A stretch of 12,011 bases of DNA from Chloroflexota bacterium (GTDB taxonomy: Bacteria > Chloroflexota > UBA6077 > FW602-bin22 > JACQUS01). The DNA lies in NCBI GenBank assembly GCA_016210125.1, contig JACQUS010000350.1, positions 1 through 12,011 of the forward strand. Reading direction: 5' to 3'. Both the position numbers and the translations under genes were made by a program. Under the pieces are notes generated by a model that worked only from the letters and a program-made list of their open reading frames with translations, was not told the origin of the DNA and searched no databases. Positions 1 through 7,333 of the stretch are shown piece after piece; position 1 is the stretch's first letter; each line of letters starts with the position of its first letter.

Positions 1-2372
1 CCGGTGTTGCCGCCGTGGTGACCAGCGCCGACATCGCCGCGCTGCCGCTGCTCACGCCGCCGATGGACGCGCCCGACTGCCTCGTCCCCGGCCGGCCGCT
101 GCTGGCGCGCGACGTGGTGCGCTTCGCCGGCGAGGCCGTTGCCGCCGTTGTAGCCACCAGCCGCTACGCCGCCGAGGACGGCCGCGACGCCATCGCCGTG
201 CGCTACCATGCGCTGTCGGCCGTCGGCAGCCTGGCGGCAGCGCGCGCCGCCACGGTGGCCGTGCACGCCGCGCGCCCCGACAACGCCTACTACCGCCGCA
301 CGGTCGAGAGCGGCGACATCGCCGCCGCCTTCGCCCAGGCCGATCTGGTCATCGAGCGGCGCTTCCGCCACCCGCGCCTCGCCGCCGTGCCGCTGGAGAC
401 GCGCGGCACCGTGGCGGCGTACGACGCCGCGGCCGGCGCGCTGACGCTCTGGGCCTCGACGCAGGCTCCGCACACGCTGCGTGCGGCCGTGGCCTGGATA
501 CTCGGCCTGTCGCTCGACCAGGTGCGCGTCGTGGCCGCGGTCGTGGGCGGCGGCTTTGGCCTCAAGACGCACATCTACCCCGAGGACGTGCTGATCGCCT
601 GGCTGGCACGGCGGCTTGAGCGGCCGGTGAAATGGGTGGCCGACCGCCAGGAGGACTTCCTGGCGGCGACCCACGCCCGCGAGACCGAAGTGGCCGTGCG
701 CGCGGCCGTGCGGCGCGACGGCGTGCTCCTGGGCCTCGAGGCGACCGTCGAGGGCAACGTCGGGGCCTACGCCATCTACCCGCAGGGGCCGCCGTTGAGC
801 GCCCCGGGCACGGCGGCCATGCTGCCCGGACCGTACCGCCTGCGCCACTACCGCGCCACGGTCGTCGGCTACGCCACGCACGCGCCGCCGGACGGGGCCT
901 ACCGTGGCGTCGGCCAGCCGGTGGCCGCGCTGGTCCACGAGCGGCTGATGGACCTCATCGCCCAGGCAACGGGCCTCGACCCGGCCGACGTGCGCCGCCG
1001 CAACCTCATCCGCGACGACGAGTTCCCGTATACCTCGGCCACGGGCATGGTCTACGAGAGCGGGCAGTACCATGCCCTGCTGGAGCGCACGCTGGCGGCA
1101 CTCGACTACGCGGCGCTGCGGCGCGAGCAGGCAGCGCTGCGCCGGCAGGGGCGCTATCTCGGCATCGGCCTGGCCTGCGTCGTGGAGTTCTCGGCCGCCG
1201 GGTCGGCCAACTACCGCCGGCGCGGCGTGCTGGCCGTGCCCGGCTACGACGCAGCGCGGCTGGTGCTGGAGCCGTCGGGCCGCGTGGTCGTGTGGACCAG
1301 CCTGCCGGCGATGGGCCAGGGGCTGGAGACGACCTTCGCCCAGCTCGTCGCCGACGGCCTAGGCGTGTCGCTGGAGCAGGTCGACGTGCGCCAGACCGAC
1401 ACGGCCCACGCGCCCCTCGGCTCGGGCTGCTTCGGCAGCCGCAGCGCCATCGTCGGCGGCGGCGCGCTGCACCACGCCACGGCGGCCCTGCGCGAGCGGC
1501 TGCTGGCCGGTGCCGCCGAGCTGCTGGAGGTCAGCGCAGCCGACCTGGAGCTGGCCGACGGCGCGGTCGCCGTGCGCGGCGTGCCGGGCAAGGCCGTCGC
1601 CTACGCCGAGATCGCCCGCGCGGCCACGGCCGGCGGCGCGCCCGGCCTGGTGGCCGAGGGGGCCTTCGACCCGCCGGCGCAGACCTTCCCCAGCGCCTGC
1701 CACGCCGCGGTGGTCGAGGTCGACGTGGCGACCGGACAGGTGCACTTGCGGCGCTACGTCGTCGTCGAGGACTGCGGGCCGCTCATCAACCCGACGATCG
1801 TCGATGGGCAGGTGCAGGGCGCCGTGGCCCAGGGACTCGGCGGCGCGCTCTACGAGGAGATCGTCTACGACGAGCACGGGCAGCTCCAGACCGGCAGCCT
1901 GATGGACTACCTGCTGCCCGGCGCGCCGGAGGTCCCGGCGCTGGAGATCGACCACCTGGCGACGCCAGCGCCGGGCGTGCCAGGCGGCTTCAAGGGCGTC
2001 GGCGAGGGCGGCGTCATCGGCGCGACCCCCGCAGTGGCCAACGCCGTGGCCGACGCGCTGGCGCCGCTCGGCGTCGAGCCGGACGAGCTACCGCTCACGC
2101 CGGAGCGCCTCCACCGCTGGCTGCGGGCGGTTCCCCCGCTGCCCCATCGATATTGCGCTGCCTGTCGGCGCGGACACCCCACCCCGCCCCGGAAAAAGCT
2201 TCCAAAGGGGGCGAAGCCCCCTTTGGATTCCCCCTGGCCTTTGCGCTGCGGCGCCGTCCCCGTCTCCCGCCCGCAGGAGTGGTCGAAGACTCGAGTCTCG
2301 AAGAGTCGCCTCTGGAGACTGACGAGGGGACCGAGGGGCCGAGGCTCACCATGGCCGCGGGCGGGCGAGTAG
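1..2372 (+). CDS. Xanthine dehydrogenase/CO dehydrogenase family, molybdopterin-binding large subunit (5' end missing)
   Basis: Molybdenum hydroxylase catalytic subunit; such enzymes hydroxylate or oxidise small substrates (CO, purines, aldehydes, N-heterocycles) with a Mo-molybdopterin cofactor, normally together with FAD and 2Fe-2S subunits that would lie outside the window. The frame is already open at base 3 and reads GVAAVVTSAD, a family motif normally some 50-60 residues from the N terminus, so the true start is upstream and the GTG at 15 is internal. Numbering from that GTG, the hammerhead domain covers about 1-60. Cofactor-binding motifs follow: PLETRG (126-131), VGGGFGLK (177-184), AYRGVGQP (295-302), GSGCFGSRS (469-477) and GVGEGG (661-666), whose Glu664 is the expected catalytic base. 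The AYRGVGQ loop lacks the Cys of form I CO dehydrogenase (AYRCSFR), so CO is not indicated and the substrate is unknown. Homology-like sequence ends near residue 705 (LTPERLHRWLR). The last ~80 residues are repeat-derived and the TAG stop lies in the palindrome at 2364-2400. Confidence 0.93.
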   Translation, partial: GVAAVVTSADIAALPLLTPPMDAPDCLVPGRPLLARDVVRFAGEAVAAVVATSRYAAEDGRDAIAVRYHALSAVGSLAAARAATVAVHAARPDNAYYRRTVESGDIAAAFAQADLVIERRFRHPRLAAVPLETRGTVAAYDAAAGALTLWASTQAPHTLRAAVAWILGLSLDQVRVVAAVVGGGFGLKTHIYPEDVLIAWLARRLERPVKWVADRQEDFLAATHARETEVAVRAAVRRDGVLLGLEATVEGNVGAYAIYPQGPPLSAPGTAAMLPGPYRLRHYRATVVGYATHAPPDGAYRGVGQPVAALVHERLMDLIAQATGLDPADVRRRNLIRDDEFPYTSATGMVYESGQYHALLERTLAALDYAALRREQAALRRQGRYLGIGLACVVEFSAAGSANYRRRGVLAVPGYDAARLVLEPSGRVVVWTSLPAMGQGLETTFAQLVADGLGVSLEQVDVRQTDTAHAPLGSGCFGSRSAIVGGGALHHATAALRERLLAGAAELLEVSAADLELADGAVAVRGVPGKAVAYAEIARAATAGGAPGLVAEGAFDPPAQTFPSACHAAVVEVDVATGQVHLRRYVVVEDCGPLINPTIVDGQVQGAVAQGLGGALYEEIVYDEHGQLQTGSLMDYLLPGAPEVPALEIDHLATPAPGVPGGFKGVGEGGVIGATPAVANAVADALAPLGVEPDELPLTPERLHRWLRAVPPLPHRYCAACRRGHPTPPRKKLPKGAKPPLDSPWPLRCGAVPVSRPQEWSKTRVSKSRLWRLTRGPRGRGSPWPRAGE
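2179..2234 (-). repeat. Dispersed repeat A, copy 1 (56 nt, perfect hairpin)
   Basis: The core 2201-2227 is a perfect 12-bp stem (TCCAAAGGGGGC with its complement) closed by a GAA loop. The reverse complement of 2201-2234 is identical over 34 nt to 9126-9159. A second matching block (2179-2192 against 9168-9181) lies at the same spacing, so both copies are 56 nt with no length change. This copy lies inside the 3' end of the hydroxylase reading frame and is translated as part of its tail. Function is unknown: it could be a REP/MITE-like element or a terminator-type hairpin, but no T-tract follows. Confidence 0.85.
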
Positions 2373-2400
2373 GGGCGAGGTAACCTCGCCCTTACTCGCC
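2364..2400. repeat. Palindrome B, copy 1, at the convergent gene junction; possible bidirectional terminator
   Basis: Two 18-nt arms (2364-2381 and 2383-2400) flank a single central base. All pairs are Watson-Crick except one G-T wobble (2372/2392). The core GGGGCGAGGTAACCTCGCCC recurs at 7589-7608, and 22 nt are identical between the copies. The left arm carries the GGC GAG TAG end of the hydroxylase gene. The right arm, read on the minus strand, carries the GGC GAG TAA end of prs. A symmetric GC-rich stem between convergent genes could terminate transcription from both sides, although there is no clear T-run. Confidence 0.85.
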
Positions 2401-3336
2401 GAACAGCGCGCCGATGGACTCGCCGGCGTGAATGCGGCGAATGGCCTCGCCAAGCAGCGGGGCTAGCGCGAGGACGGTGATGGTCGGGAGCTGCTTGTGC
2501 GGTGGCAGGGGGATAGTATCAGTGACCACCAGCTCCCTCACGGGCACGCCGCGCAGGCGCTCGATGGCCGGGCCTGACAGCACCGGGTGCGTGCAGCAGG
2601 CGTAGACCTCGCCCACGCCGCGCTCCTTGAGGGCCTGCACGGCCTGTATCAGCGAGCCGGCGGTGTCAATCTCGTCGTCGAAGATGATCGCCTGCCGGCC
2701 CTCCACCTCGCCGATGACGTTGAGGGCCTCGGCCTCGCCGCCGTTCACCATGCGCCGCTTCTCGATGATCGCCAGCGGCACGCCGATGGCCACGGCGAAG
2801 TTGCGCGCCCGCTTGGCCGCGCCGAGGTCCGGGGCCACGACGACGGCGTCGCGCAGGCGCTTGTCGCGGAAGTAGTCGATGAACAGGTGTGCGGCCGTCA
2901 GCTCGTCGACGGGGATGGAGAAGAAGCCCTGAATTTGCCCGGCGTGCAGGTCGACCGTCAGGACGCGGTTGGCTCCGGAGACGGTGATGAGGTCGGCGAT
3001 GAGCCGCGCCGTGATGGGCACGCGCGGCTGGTCTTTCTTATCCGTGCGACCGTAGCCGTAGTAGGGGACGACGGCGGTGATGCGCGCCGCGGAGGCGCGC
3101 TTCAGCGCGTCGATCATAATCAGCAGCTCGAGGTTGCTGCGGTTGACAGGCGAGCACGTCGGCTGGATGACGAAGACGTCCTGCTCGCGGACGACGTCGT
3201 TGATCTTGACGAAGATGTTCTCGTTGGAGAACTCGAAGACATCGGCCCGCCCGAGGGGGATCCGAAGGTAGCGGCAGATCGCCTCGGCCAGTTGCCGGTT
3301 GGCGTTGCCGCTAAAGACGCTGAGCGTGCCCCACAT
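2392..3336 (-). CDS. prs: Ribose-phosphate pyrophosphokinase (PRPP synthetase)
   Basis: Cytosolic enzyme making PRPP from ribose 5-phosphate and ATP, the precursor for purine, pyrimidine, histidine, tryptophan and NAD synthesis. The 314 residues match the usual class I length. Motifs in order: FSGNAN near the N terminus (8-13), the flexible-loop region around PVNRSNLELL (63-72), PYYGYGRTDKKD (91-102), VDLHAGQIQGFF (128-139) with His131, VVAPDLGAAKRA (166-177), EKRR (192-195) and the PRPP-binding loop FDDEIDTAGS (219-228), where many homologues have DDIIDT. The ATG at 3336 gives a standard N terminus; only a weak purine-rich site (GGGAG) about 12 nt upstream supports it. It lies 41 nt downstream of the deacetylase gene on the same strand and may share its transcript. 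The last two codons and the stop fall in the palindrome at 2364-2400. Confidence 0.97.
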   Translation of the reverse strand: MWGTLSVFSGNANRQLAEAICRYLRIPLGRADVFEFSNENIFVKINDVVREQDVFVIQPTCSPVNRSNLELLIMIDALKRASAARITAVVPYYGYGRTDKKDQPRVPITARLIADLITVSGANRVLTVDLHAGQIQGFFSIPVDELTAAHLFIDYFRDKRLRDAVVVAPDLGAAKRARNFAVAIGVPLAIIEKRRMVNGGEAEALNVIGEVEGRQAIIFDDEIDTAGSLIQAVQALKERGVGEVYACCTHPVLSGPAIERLRGVPVRELVVTDTIPLPPHKQLPTITVLALAPLLGEAIRRIHAGESIGALFGE

Positions 3337-3377
3337 GGTCGCCGCGCGCTCCCAGTAGCCCAGTCATTATACCACGC

Positions 3378-4394
3378 TCAGAGGTCGTGGAGCGCGGCGA
3401 GGCGCGCGATGAGCGTGCCCAGCGGGCGCTCGGGCTCGGGCGCCGGGCCGAGCGGGTCGTCCGCCGCCTCGCCGAGCAGCACCTGGCAGGTCGCCGCGAC
3501 GGAGCCGGCCAGCGCTGCCAGGTCGTAGCCGCCCTCGAGCGTCAGCATGAGCCGCCCGCCGCACAGCTCGGCCGCCAGATCGCGCAGGTGGGCGACGGTG
3601 GCCGCGAAGCCGGCGGTGGAGACGGCCAGGTGGGCCAGGGGGTCACGCCAGTGAGCGTCGTAGCCGGCCGAGACGAGCAGCAGGTCCGGCCCGAACCGGC
3701 GCAGGGCCGGCTCCAGGAGCTGCCGACGCGCCTGCTCGAAGGCGCCATCGCCGCTGCCGGCCGGCAGAGGGACATTCAGCGTCGTGCCGACGCCGAGGCC
3801 GCGGCCGGTCTCGCGCTCGTGGCCCGCGCCCGGGTACCACGGGAACTGGTGCGTGGAGTAGAAGTAGACGCGCGGGTCCTCGTAGAACGCGGCCTGCGTG
3901 CCGTTGCCGTGGTGCACGTCGACGTCGACGATCGCTACGCGCTGGATGCCCGGCAGCGTGAGCGCGCGCCGCGCCGCCAGGGCCACGTTGTTGAACAGGC
4001 AGAAGCCCATGCCCTGGTCGGCCAGCGCGTGGTGGCCCGGCGGGCGCAGCAGGGCGAAGGCCGCCCGCCCGCCGGCGGCCTCCTCGGCCGCGCCAAGGGC
4101 CGCCCCTGCCGCGTGGCAGGCCACCTCGTACGAGCGCGGCCCGACCGGCGTGTCGGCGTCGAGGTAGCCGCCGCCCTGCGCGGCCACCTGGGCCACGCGC
4201 CGGACGTAGACCGGGTCGTGGTTGGTCGCCAGCGCGGCCTCGTCGGCGCGCGGCGCCGCGCGGACGGCGCAGCGATCGAGCAGGCCGGCGCGGCGCAGGG
4301 CCAGCTCGACCTCGCGCAGGCGCTCGGGTCGCTCCGGGTGGTGGCGGCCGGTGTCGTGCTCGCGGAAGATGGGGTCCAGGTAGAGCGTCAGCAT
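3378..4394 (-). CDS. Histone deacetylase family / AcuC-like zinc deacetylase
   Basis: Zinc-dependent amidohydrolase of the arginase-deacetylase fold. Bacterial members remove acetyl groups from protein lysines (AcuC acts on acetyl-CoA synthetase) or from acetylpolyamines; the substrate cannot be read from sequence. In the 338-residue product, RPPGHHA (117-123) contains the catalytic His pair 121-122. GFCLFNN (130-136) follows, then DVDVHHGNG (157-165) with probable zinc ligands Asp159 and His161, SAGYDAH (242-248) with the third ligand Asp246, and EGGYD (287-291) with the catalytic Tyr290. All key residues are present. The start at 4394 is chosen because MLTLYLDPIF is the family N terminus and GAGGAG (4406-4401) lies 6 nt before the ATG. 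The frame stays open upstream to 4592, but that stretch is Ser/Arg-rich hairpin DNA and not protein-like. It precedes prs by 41 nt in the same direction. Confidence 0.93.
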   Translation of the reverse strand: MLTLYLDPIFREHDTGRHHPERPERLREVELALRRAGLLDRCAVRAAPRADEAALATNHDPVYVRRVAQVAAQGGGYLDADTPVGPRSYEVACHAAGAALGAAEEAAGGRAAFALLRPPGHHALADQGMGFCLFNNVALAARRALTLPGIQRVAIVDVDVHHGNGTQAAFYEDPRVYFYSTHQFPWYPGAGHERETGRGLGVGTTLNVPLPAGSGDGAFEQARRQLLEPALRRFGPDLLLVSAGYDAHWRDPLAHLAVSTAGFAATVAHLRDLAAELCGGRLMLTLEGGYDLAALAGSVAATCQVLLGEAADDPLGPAPEPERPLGTLIARLAALHDL

Positions 4395-4421
4395 GCGTTT
4401 CTCCTCACCCGCCACTGCCCC

Positions 4422-4502
4422 GAGAATGCGGCCATTCTCATCCTTTGTGGTGCCGCGGGGAAGCGGCATGGACGATTCTGAGGAGCGTAGCGACGAAGAA
4501 TC
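4422..4502. repeat. Cluster of three small hairpins upstream of the deacetylase gene
   Basis: Three inverted repeats occur in 81 nt. GAGAATG/CATTCTC (4422-4428 and 4433-4439) has a 4-nt loop. TGCCGC/GCGGCA (4451-4456 and 4463-4468) has a 6-nt loop. GATTCT/AGAATC (4474-4479 and 4497-4502) has an imperfect interior. The third resembles the widespread ATTCTGAGC...GAAGAATC type of dispersed bacterial repeat, from memory of that family. They lie in the expected 5' leader of the deacetylase gene, so a regulatory role and a simple repeat cluster are both possible. Confidence 0.6.
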
Positions 4503-4651
4503 CGCGCTCCTGATATGCATTCTCGTTGGCGAGGGTATCATTTGTGCCGGACGCGAGAAGGGGGAGCGCCGAGGGGCTTCGCCCCGGTGCACATCGTTCC
4601 TAGGGTGGGGTTGGGGGATCGCCCCGACTCAAAGCCCTCCGGCGGCCAGCC
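4503..4651. other. Non-coding stretch with one small GC hairpin
   Basis: No protein-like reading frame is visible. The stretch has a GGGGC-TTC-GCCCC hairpin (4573-4585), a truncated echo of the loop and inner stem of repeat A at 9139-9153. The rest appears to be decayed or repeat-derived sequence leading into the transposase remnant. Together with the hairpins and the remnant it makes up the 441-bp gap 4395-4835. Confidence 0.45.
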
Positions 4652-4831
4652 GGCCTGGGCGTACAGCTCAGCCAGCGGGTTGGCCGGGCCGACGCCGACT
4701 ACGCGGGCGAGCTAGTGGACTAGGCGCGGGAGATGCTCGGCGTGACGCTGCAAATCGTCAAGCGCCTCGCCGACGCCGTCCGCGCTCACCGCGCCGGCCT
4801 ATCCGCACCCGCGCTCCTGCCCACCCCGTGA
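4652..4831 (+). pseudogene. Remnant of an IS5-type (DDE) transposase C-terminal part
   Basis: Translating 4688-4774 gives ADADYAGELVD, a TAG stop (4721-4723), then AREMLGVTLQIVKRLADA. This matches the conserved segment around the second catalytic Asp of IS5-type transposases (A-D-G-Y-x-G-E-L-V-x-W-A-R-x-x-L-G-x-x-L-E-I-V-K-R-x-D-D-A), as I recall the family. The stop falls where Trp is expected, consistent with TGG to TAG. Beyond LADA the frame loses similarity (the expected GFxVLPRRW block is absent) and ends at TGA 4829-4831, four bases before the convergent restriction gene ends. No start, N-terminal domain or terminal inverted repeats are seen. It is a dead fragment. Confidence 0.62.
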
Positions 4832-4835
4832 ACGA

Positions 4836-5639
4836 CTACATCCTCTCAATCGCCGGCTGAATGTCCTCGTTCAACTCGCGGCCGACGCGTTCAAAGATCT
4901 CTAGCAGCTCCTCGTAGGTGCCATCCCCACCGAGGAAATCCCAAAAGTGCCTTCCGACGAGGAGTTCGTTATCGGCGTCAAACCAGCGTTGCATTGTCCA
5001 ACGGTTGTATGGGCTCCCTTCGTAAGGGTTGTACGGAATCGCCACCATGGTCTGAATGCGGACCGTCGGCTTGGTTGCTCCGCGTATCGCTATCCACTCC
5101 AGCAGCGTTCGCTTGTGCGCCTTAAATTCGCCGGCGTTGGGCTTTGCGGTGGTCATCGCGATGCAATACTCGGTGCCGTTCTGGTCTTCCGTGAATAGAT
5201 CGACGAGCGGCGACGTGATGGGCACCATTCCGCCCTTTCTGGCGACCGACAGGATCGTAGCGGCCTCCTCGCGCTTGTTAGCCTGCTTCTTTGGCTCGGC
5301 CGATTGGCCTACGCCCTTGCCGCCGAGATCGTCGAGAATGGCCTGGATCACGCTCTGTGCCACGGTGCTGATGCTCTTGCCAAGGCCGTCGTACTCGCGG
5401 ACCACCAGCCGAAATCGAGGATGGGCGTAAGCGATCTTCGCCGCGATGCGCTCGAAGACCTTGCCAAGCCCCGTGTTCGCCGACTGGATGAATGAGAACG
5501 TGGCCATCCGGCCCGTGCCGAAAAGCCGCGTATGGAACGGCATGGCCGTCGTTTCACGCGTGGTCTTTGCGAGCTTCTTCCGCACCTCGGCCGTGAGAAG
5601 CTCGTAGATTTCGACTCGCAGTTGCGGCGAAAGGCCCAT
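4836..5639 (-). CDS. Probable type II restriction endonuclease, TdeIII-like family
   Basis: The 267-residue product resembles TdeIII-type restriction enzymes, whose founding member cuts GGNCC; the specificity here is not known. Recognised features: TSPLVDLFTEDQNGTEY (142-158), which should carry the PD-(D/E)xK-type acidic residues (Asp147, Glu157), followed by TTAKPN (163-168), LLEW (179-182), the signature IPYNPYEGSPYNRW (201-214), then ELLVGRHFWDFLGGDGTYEE (225-244) and LLEIFERVG (245-253). The usual E-x-K triplet before TAKPN reads A-M-T, so the catalytic Lys may be Lys166 or the enzyme may be altered. The ATG lies 2 nt after the methyltransferase stop with no good ribosome site of its own, which suggests translational coupling. 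The stop is 4 bp from the IS remnant. Base composition is visibly lower in GC than in the flanking metabolic genes. Confidence 0.78.
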   Translation of the reverse strand: MGLSPQLRVEIYELLTAEVRKKLAKTTRETTAMPFHTRLFGTGRMATFSFIQSANTGLGKVFERIAAKIAYAHPRFRLVVREYDGLGKSISTVAQSVIQAILDDLGGKGVGQSAEPKKQANKREEAATILSVARKGGMVPITSPLVDLFTEDQNGTEYCIAMTTAKPNAGEFKAHKRTLLEWIAIRGATKPTVRIQTMVAIPYNPYEGSPYNRWTMQRWFDADNELLVGRHFWDFLGGDGTYEELLEIFERVGRELNEDIQPAIERM

Positions 5640-5641
5640 GA

Positions 5642-7090
5642 CTAGCGGTCTTTGACCATCAGGAAGATGCTCTCGTGGTATGGGTCGTCGCCTTGCTCCG
5701 TGCGTTTGGTGACTGCACGGCGGAACTCGGTGACGATCCTCAAGCCGCTGCGCGCCGCGATCTCCGGATAGAGCCCTAGGCGGTCGTTGGCCACAATGAA
5801 GACGCGCGCGTCTTGATGGAGCAGCGGCCGCACATTCCGGAAGACGCCAGCTATGCCCTCGATATACTCGCGCTGCGCCTGCCTCGACGTTCCTCTCGCC
5901 TTGGGCCCGATCTCGAGGTCGTCGTAGCGCGGAAATCCGAAGAGTTCGTAAGCGTACAGGTGCTGCTCGTGGTAGTCAATCTGGCCAACGTAGGGCGGGG
6001 AGGTAAAGACGCCCGTGATGAGCCGACCAGCGAGTGGGGTTGTGTCGAGTGCTGACTTGAGATCGACAGTACGCGAATCCGCCTGCAGGGCTGTCGCCGT
6101 CCTGTCCGAACGCAACTGGTCAAAGTGGGCAATCCGTCGAGCTGTGTCTTCGCTGTATGCATGGATCTTCGTGAGGCAGTCCTCGATAGGCATGCAGCAC
6201 TTGGTATGTTTGCGGCACCAGTACAGCTCTCCAACGGCCAGTGGTGCCTTAGGTCTCGCTAGGTCGTAGTGGGGCACCAGGCGGGATGAGCGGGCTGCTC
6301 GGCTTAAAATGACCCGCAGGAGGTCCTGATAGTGGTAGGAGGGAATGAGCGACCGATAGTAGAGCATTTCAAGGAGCGCCCAGGGCGCGAACCACGTTCT
6401 GAGGTACTCGCTCTCGCATTCTTCAAGTAGCGCCACCTTGAGCCTTTCGAAATCGTTCAATTGCGCGTCGCGGAACAGCGGAGAGCTCTGTTCTTCCGGC
6501 TCTACGAGGCACCGCGAGAACAGCGAGACAAGTCGTTCAGCCTCGAGAATCTCGCGACGTACCCGGGCGACGTCATATTTCGCCGTCTTCACCCGGGCGA
6601 TGAGGCAGTTAAACGGGGAGATGTCGATGCCGATGGTGTACATCTTCATCTCGTTGCCCTGCACGAGGGTCGTGCCGGACCCCATGAACGGATCGAGGAT
6701 GACATCATCCTCCTTGAAGTAGCGCGCCAGGAACCATTCGACCAGTTGCGGAATGAACTTGCCCAGGTACGGGTGCAGCCGATGGACATGCTTAGTCCGC
6801 TGGTGCTCGGGGACATCGTAGAAGCCGAGTTCTGGGTGGAGACCGGGGCGATGGTGTTTCTCAAGGCTCTGGTCGACTAGCGCAAGGAACGCGCGAAGTT
6901 CCTTCAATGAGACGCGCAACTCACCATTGCGAGCACGAGCAATGGGTAGGCCCTCAGGATCGTACTTGCCAATCCTGCCGCGCTGGATGTAGTCCCGGAT
7001 GTTGTGCGTCGTCTTCCCGACAAGGGACGCGGCCTCCTCGAGGGTGACGAGTTGAAGATCATCAGGCTGAATCCAAGACTCGCCGAGCAC
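5642..7090 (-). CDS. DNA methyltransferase (N4-cytosine/N6-adenine type) with N-terminal helix-turn-helix
   Basis: Modification enzyme that would protect the host from the adjacent endonuclease. With the GTG at 7090 as start the product has 482 residues. A MerR/excisionase-like helix-turn-helix lies at about 13-70 (QLVTLEEAASLVGKTTHNIR onward). The SAM-binding motif I DPFMGSGTT is at 133-141 followed by GIDISPFN (154-161). A Cys/His segment YWCRKHTKCCMP lies at 290-301, and the catalytic motif IV TSPPY at 363-367. Order I then IV with ~220 residues between suggests the target-recognition region lies between them. TSPPY indicates exocyclic amino methylation (N4C or N6A), not 5-methylcytosine. 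The frame is open to an ATG at 7321 and has an ATG at 7135. I prefer GTG 7090 because GGGGGAG ends 8 nt upstream and the extra residues look non-coding; GTG 7099 is also possible. The last base of the stop is 2 nt from the endonuclease ATG. Confidence 0.88.
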   Translation of the reverse strand: MLGESWIQPDDLQLVTLEEAASLVGKTTHNIRDYIQRGRIGKYDPEGLPIARARNGELRVSLKELRAFLALVDQSLEKHHRPGLHPELGFYDVPEHQRTKHVHRLHPYLGKFIPQLVEWFLARYFKEDDVILDPFMGSGTTLVQGNEMKMYTIGIDISPFNCLIARVKTAKYDVARVRREILEAERLVSLFSRCLVEPEEQSSPLFRDAQLNDFERLKVALLEECESEYLRTWFAPWALLEMLYYRSLIPSYHYQDLLRVILSRAARSSRLVPHYDLARPKAPLAVGELYWCRKHTKCCMPIEDCLTKIHAYSEDTARRIAHFDQLRSDRTATALQADSRTVDLKSALDTTPLAGRLITGVFTSPPYVGQIDYHEQHLYAYELFGFPRYDDLEIGPKARGTSRQAQREYIEGIAGVFRNVRPLLHQDARVFIVANDRLGLYPEIAARSGLRIVTEFRRAVTKRTEQGDDPYHESIFLMVKDR

Positions 7091-7333
7091 GGCGATCACT
7101 CCCCCACGCCGACCGCAAGTCTCCAAGCGCCACATCACACCGAGGCGTGCGATGCGACTGCCCACGGGACTGTGCCCGCGCGCACCCGACGTCCGGCTCA
7201 CACGCACCAGCCACAGTGGGCTACCGGCGTGTCCACGGGCAAGTCGCCGGTAGGCGACCGTGCACTTGCACCCGGCGTCGAAGATCAGGTCCCGAGCCTG
7301 CCACGGATGGCATGATAGCACTAAGACTATCGC

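Noticed and set aside
632..2383. Long open frame overlapping the hydroxylase gene in another frame
   Set aside because: Arg/Gly/Pro-rich low-complexity product without any domain; a frame shadow in high-GC DNA.
2587..3528. Plus-strand open frame antisense to prs
   Set aside because: Opposite strand of a clear prs gene; product is Asp/Val/Gly-rich with no motif.
3387..4481. Plus-strand open frame antisense to the deacetylase gene
   Set aside because: Shadow of a strongly supported gene with all catalytic residues on the other strand.
4395..4592. N-terminal extension of the deacetylase to an ATG at 4592
   Set aside because: Runs through hairpin DNA, gives a Ser/Arg-rich peptide, and a strong ribosome site supports the start at 4394.
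7091..7321. N-terminal extension of the methyltransferase or a separate controller protein
   Set aside because: Composition is not protein-like, contains no helix-turn-helix, and lacks a ribosome site; the extension is more likely leader sequence.
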